Source: Herbidospora solisilvae (GTDB lineage: Bacteria; Actinomycetota; Actinomycetes; Streptosporangiales; Streptosporangiaceae). From it: a DNA stretch of 64,000 nucleotides. Shown one piece after another: positions 61,301 to 64,000 of this stretch. The notes under the pieces were generated by a model. That model worked only from the letters and a program-made list of their open reading frames with translations, was not told the origin of the DNA and made no database searches. The stretch covers positions 187,312-251,311 of the forward strand of contig NZ_WXEW01000003.1 of assembly GCF_009901565.1 (NCBI RefSeq), given 5' to 3'. The translations under genes and the position numbers were made by a program. Each line of letters opens with the position of its first letter. The stretch's first letter is position 1.

Positions 61301-61389
61301 TGGTCCTCACGCTCGTGGGGGTGAACCGCCAAGAGAGCACAGAGAGCCCAGTGGGAGGCCCTGGTTCCCCTGCCCGTGGGGGTGAACCG
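61301..61389 (+). CRISPR. Orphan two-repeat CRISPR remnant
   Basis: Two repeats, TGGTCCTCACGCTCGTGGG (61301) and TGGTTCCCCTGCCCGTGGG (61362), each ending GGGTGAACCG, separated by a 33-bp spacer at the same 61-bp period. They match the old GTGGTCCCCACGCTCGTG subfamily of array 2, so this is its detached distal end. Confidence 0.88.
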
Positions 61390-62049
61390 CGGTGCCCCGG
61401 TGACGGCATGGCCGGGCGGATTTCGTTCTTGGCTTGCTAGGTGAGCCAAGGTCGTCGTGGCCTTCCCTGCTGGTCGTCCAGAGCATGTTCGACTAAACCT
61501 TGAATTGTCCACGATCAGGGGATTCTAGCCGGTCTCCGGGGATCGCAGTCTGTCTTCCAGAGGGCCAGTCTTTCGGCCGACCGGAGGTGCGCGCACGAGA
61601 GGCGGGCCAAGAAACTCTTCAGATGGTACTCGCACTTGAAAGGCCGATGTAGGTTGTCCGACTGGGATTTCCGGGCGCGTGCAACTTAAGCCGTAGCGTC
61701 GGCTAATGCGATTGCTCAGGTAGCCATGTTCGCAAACGCCGGGTTACAGAACGCCCCGTCGGGCGCGATCACTCAGGGTAAATGACGTCTCATCTTTCGC
61801 AGCCATGTTCGACGAGCGAAGCATCAGCCCCGCCACCGTGGTGGGTGCGCCGGCTGGAGTGGGTTGTGTGTGTGGTAAGTCGCATTCCGTCACTCTTGGG
61901 CCTCGAGTCCTAAATGTGATCAATCGGCTGATTGATCGCCTTCATGTGCCGGGTTAACGTCCTGATCGTTGCTGCTTGATCGCTCCAAATCCGCTGTGTA
62001 TCCGATCCGTGAGCTCTGTGTCGAGCGTCATTTGACGCCGAGGTGAAGG
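61390..62049. other. Gap before the DNRLRE protein
   Basis: 660 bp, no gene seen. It contains a perfect 8-bp dyad GATCAATC-GGCT-GATTGATC at 61918-61937, probably an operator or hairpin, and moderately AT-rich sequence likely to carry a promoter for the next gene. Confidence 0.55.
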
Positions 62050-64000
62050 GTGTGCAGGGTGTTTGGACTGGTCCGACGTGGCGTGTTGGTGACCGTTGTC
62101 ATCTCTCTGGGTATGAGTTTGCTGGGAGGGATACCCGGATCGACGACTGCGTTGCCCTTATGGGCAGGCATTGCGGATGCGGCCACCACGGATCTGCCAG
62201 ACGGTGTCGCTCCGACGCAGTTACCGGGGATCCCACCAAGCCAGGATCATCTCGTCGAGAGCGCCGACACCACACGCGGAGGGGTGGCGCTCTTGGCGGC
62301 GGGTGCTGGTTCGCGCCCTGCAGATTCTCTGCCGATCGAGACGAGGCATGAGCCCACGGAAGTGCCGGCGACGGGTGGGTTGCTGGAGCCTCCGCCATCA
62401 CCCGAAGAGCTGGAAAGTGCCTTGGAGCGCTCTAGCCCTGATGTGGACCGGCCGAGCGCGGTGGCCGAGGCGCGCCGGACTGGCGAGCGTGTGCTGATCG
62501 ATTCGGCGACTACGGAATCGTCGCTCACGTACGCGAACGCGGACGGCACCTTCACCACCGAGATGACCACCGGAATCGACCGTGTCGAGCGAGAGGGTGA
62601 CTGGGTCCCCGTTGACACCTCTCTGGTCCCAGGTGATGGAGTGCTGCGCGCTAAGGCGAACAAAGCAGACGTGGAGTTCTCGGCCGGCGGAGATGAGGCA
62701 CCCCTTGCTCGCATGAGCTTGGAGGGCGGCGAGTCGGTTGACTTTATCTGGCCGAACTCACTTCCGAAGCCTGTCATCAAGGGCAACAAGGCTACCTACG
62801 TCAATGCGGCGGGTGAGAACGCTGACCTGGTCGTAACCATGCTCCCGGGAGGGTTCACTCAGGATGTCGTCCTGCGTGAACGGCCGGAGGGGCCGGTTAA
62901 GGTCAGTATCGACGTGGAGAGTGATGGCCTCACCCTGTCTGAGAATGCCGATCAGAGTTTCAATGTGACGTCTGGAACCGGCCGGGTCATAGCTCGGGTG
63001 CCGAAGCCGTTCATGTACGAGGCCTCCGGCGATGGCGGCGAGGTGGCGGAAATCGACACCACGATCCTGAACGCGGGCGACCGGCAAACCTTGGTCCTTG
63101 AGCCAGATCCGGAATTCCTGGCCGACCCGGATACGGACTATCCGGTCACTGTGGACCCTACGGTCATGCGGTGGGCGAGTCTGGACACGTATGTCTTCAA
63201 CAACCGCGCTAACACCGAACATGATGGGGAGAACCAGCTAGAGGTCGGTGAATCATCGAGCGGTGGATGGGCGTACCGCTCATTCCTGGAGTTCGATCTG
63301 CCCAACCTCTGGGATGCCACCGTGACGGCAGCGACGCTCTCCGTCCGACACCAGCTTCCCCCCTGCTCCACCATGACCGCCAAGCGCCTGACCCAGTGGT
63401 TCTATTTCGACACCACGTGGAATGACCAGCCGGCGGCGACCAATACCGGGGCGGCCACCAGCTCGAATTCCGCCTGTCCCGAATCGCGGTTCAACGTGGC
63501 CGCCATCGTGCAGGCATGGGCCAACGGGTCCACCAATTACGGTTTCCAGCTCAGCAAGACCTCAGCCTCCGCTGTTCAGACGCTGTATTCAGAAGAGAGC
63601 GGTATCGAGCCGGAGCTGTCGATCACCTACTCCTTTGGTTCAGCGCCAGCGGTGCCCACGCCGAACGTCTCACCAAGCCTCACGGCTGAGGACGGAAGCA
63701 CCATCACATCGTTGACCCCCGCGATTTCCGCTGTGCTGAGTGACCCTGACGGTGGAACCTTGTCGGCGGACTTCGAGGTACGAGTCGGCACGACAACCGT
63801 GTGGACGGCCTCTGCCACCGGCGTCTCCTCCGGTGGAACCGCGTCCGTCGGTGTCCCCTCCGGCACTCTGACGGACGGGCAGTTGATGGAATACCGCGTC
63901 CGGGCTTCCGACGGCAGCAACACCTCGTCGTGGTCGAACTGGATACCGGCCAGGGTCACCTCGGTGCCGCTGGTGTCGCTGCCATTCGAGATGTTCAGCC
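62050..64000 (+). CDS. Large secreted DNRLRE/RHS-type protein, 3' end missing
   Basis: More than 650 residues, open at the window end. GTG start after GAGGTGAAG, then a signal-like segment (VLVTVVISLGMSLLGG). A propeptide region is followed by a beta domain (about 150-360) and a DNRLRE domain beginning PVTVDPTVMRWASLDTYVFNN with WAYRSFLEFDLP, TWNDQP and VQAWANG. Then a Fibronectin-III-like region (PAVPTPNVSPSLTAEDGS) begins. This is the usual N-terminal architecture of giant actinomycete RHS/polymorphic-toxin proteins. A toxin tip would be encoded beyond the window. Confidence 0.85.
   Translation, partial: MCRVFGLVRRGVLVTVVISLGMSLLGGIPGSTTALPLWAGIADAATTDLPDGVAPTQLPGIPPSQDHLVESADTTRGGVALLAAGAGSRPADSLPIETRHEPTEVPATGGLLEPPPSPEELESALERSSPDVDRPSAVAEARRTGERVLIDSATTESSLTYANADGTFTTEMTTGIDRVEREGDWVPVDTSLVPGDGVLRAKANKADVEFSAGGDEAPLARMSLEGGESVDFIWPNSLPKPVIKGNKATYVNAAGENADLVVTMLPGGFTQDVVLRERPEGPVKVSIDVESDGLTLSENADQSFNVTSGTGRVIARVPKPFMYEASGDGGEVAEIDTTILNAGDRQTLVLEPDPEFLADPDTDYPVTVDPTVMRWASLDTYVFNNRANTEHDGENQLEVGESSSGGWAYRSFLEFDLPNLWDATVTAATLSVRHQLPPCSTMTAKRLTQWFYFDTTWNDQPAATNTGAATSSNSACPESRFNVAAIVQAWANGSTNYGFQLSKTSASAVQTLYSEESGIEPELSITYSFGSAPAVPTPNVSPSLTAEDGSTITSLTPAISAVLSDPDGGTLSADFEVRVGTTTVWTASATGVSSGGTASVGVPSGTLTDGQLMEYRVRASDGSNTSSWSNWIPARVTSVPLVSLPFEMFS

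Overview
The window is high-GC DNA with GTG starts, overlapping stop-start operons and lipobox lipoproteins, all typical of a filamentous actinomycete; a Streptosporangiales genus is my best guess, from gene content rather than a search.

Layout. 0-20.4 kb is ordinary chromosome: the end of argG, an LpqF-type lipoprotein, a copper-handling group (CopC, a CopD-CtaG fusion, a membrane protein, with a P450 between), a NUDIX-NYN fusion, a two-gene permease/TIGR03943 operon, several cell-wall enzymes (CHAP, S66 LD-carboxypeptidase, M15 carboxypeptidase), an AAA ATPase, a MauE-like/DPBB pair and a divergent MarR-YceI pair.

20.5-34.45 kb is an actinomycete integrative and conjugative element (AICE) in the 3' half of tRNA-Ser(GCT). 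The 110-bp att repeats differ at 2 positions. Its leftward backbone is pra, two small genes, FtsK-like tra, HUH rep, xis and int. A second backbone block encodes an HTH protein, a PP2C-like phosphatase, an RsbW-like ATPase and an XRE/DUF5753 regulator. A shared palindromic motif related to GTCTAGGGGGGTAGAC lies just upstream of three of these leftward units. A lower-GC cargo block (30.4-33.4 kb) carries a membrane pentapeptide-repeat protein, a protein with a HEPN-like RNxxxH motif and an XRE/ImmA pair. 34.45-37.14 kb is the wreck of a second, related element in tandem: an integrase C-terminal stub, a frameshifted DUF433/PIN-like toxin-antitoxin pair, and a third, decayed att copy.

37.2-43.8 kb returns to chromosomal genes (RDD protein, FAD amine oxidase, VOC and MaoC proteins, NarL-type two-component system and a degenerate kinase-like protein). 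At 43.9 kb tRNA-Arg(ACG) is followed by an integrase fragment fused to a broken XRE/DUF5919 gene, which marks an old integration site.

45.6-61.4 kb is a complete type I-E CRISPR-Cas locus: leader and array 1 (35 repeats), cas3, casA-B-C-D-E, cas1, cas2, then a second, related 81-nt leader and array 2 (about 51 repeats, strongly decayed at its distal end). A two-repeat orphan lies 1.2 kb further on, beyond two small genes flanked by imperfect direct repeats. All Cas genes and both arrays read rightward, so the locus looks functional. The window closes inside a large secreted DNRLRE/RHS-type protein.
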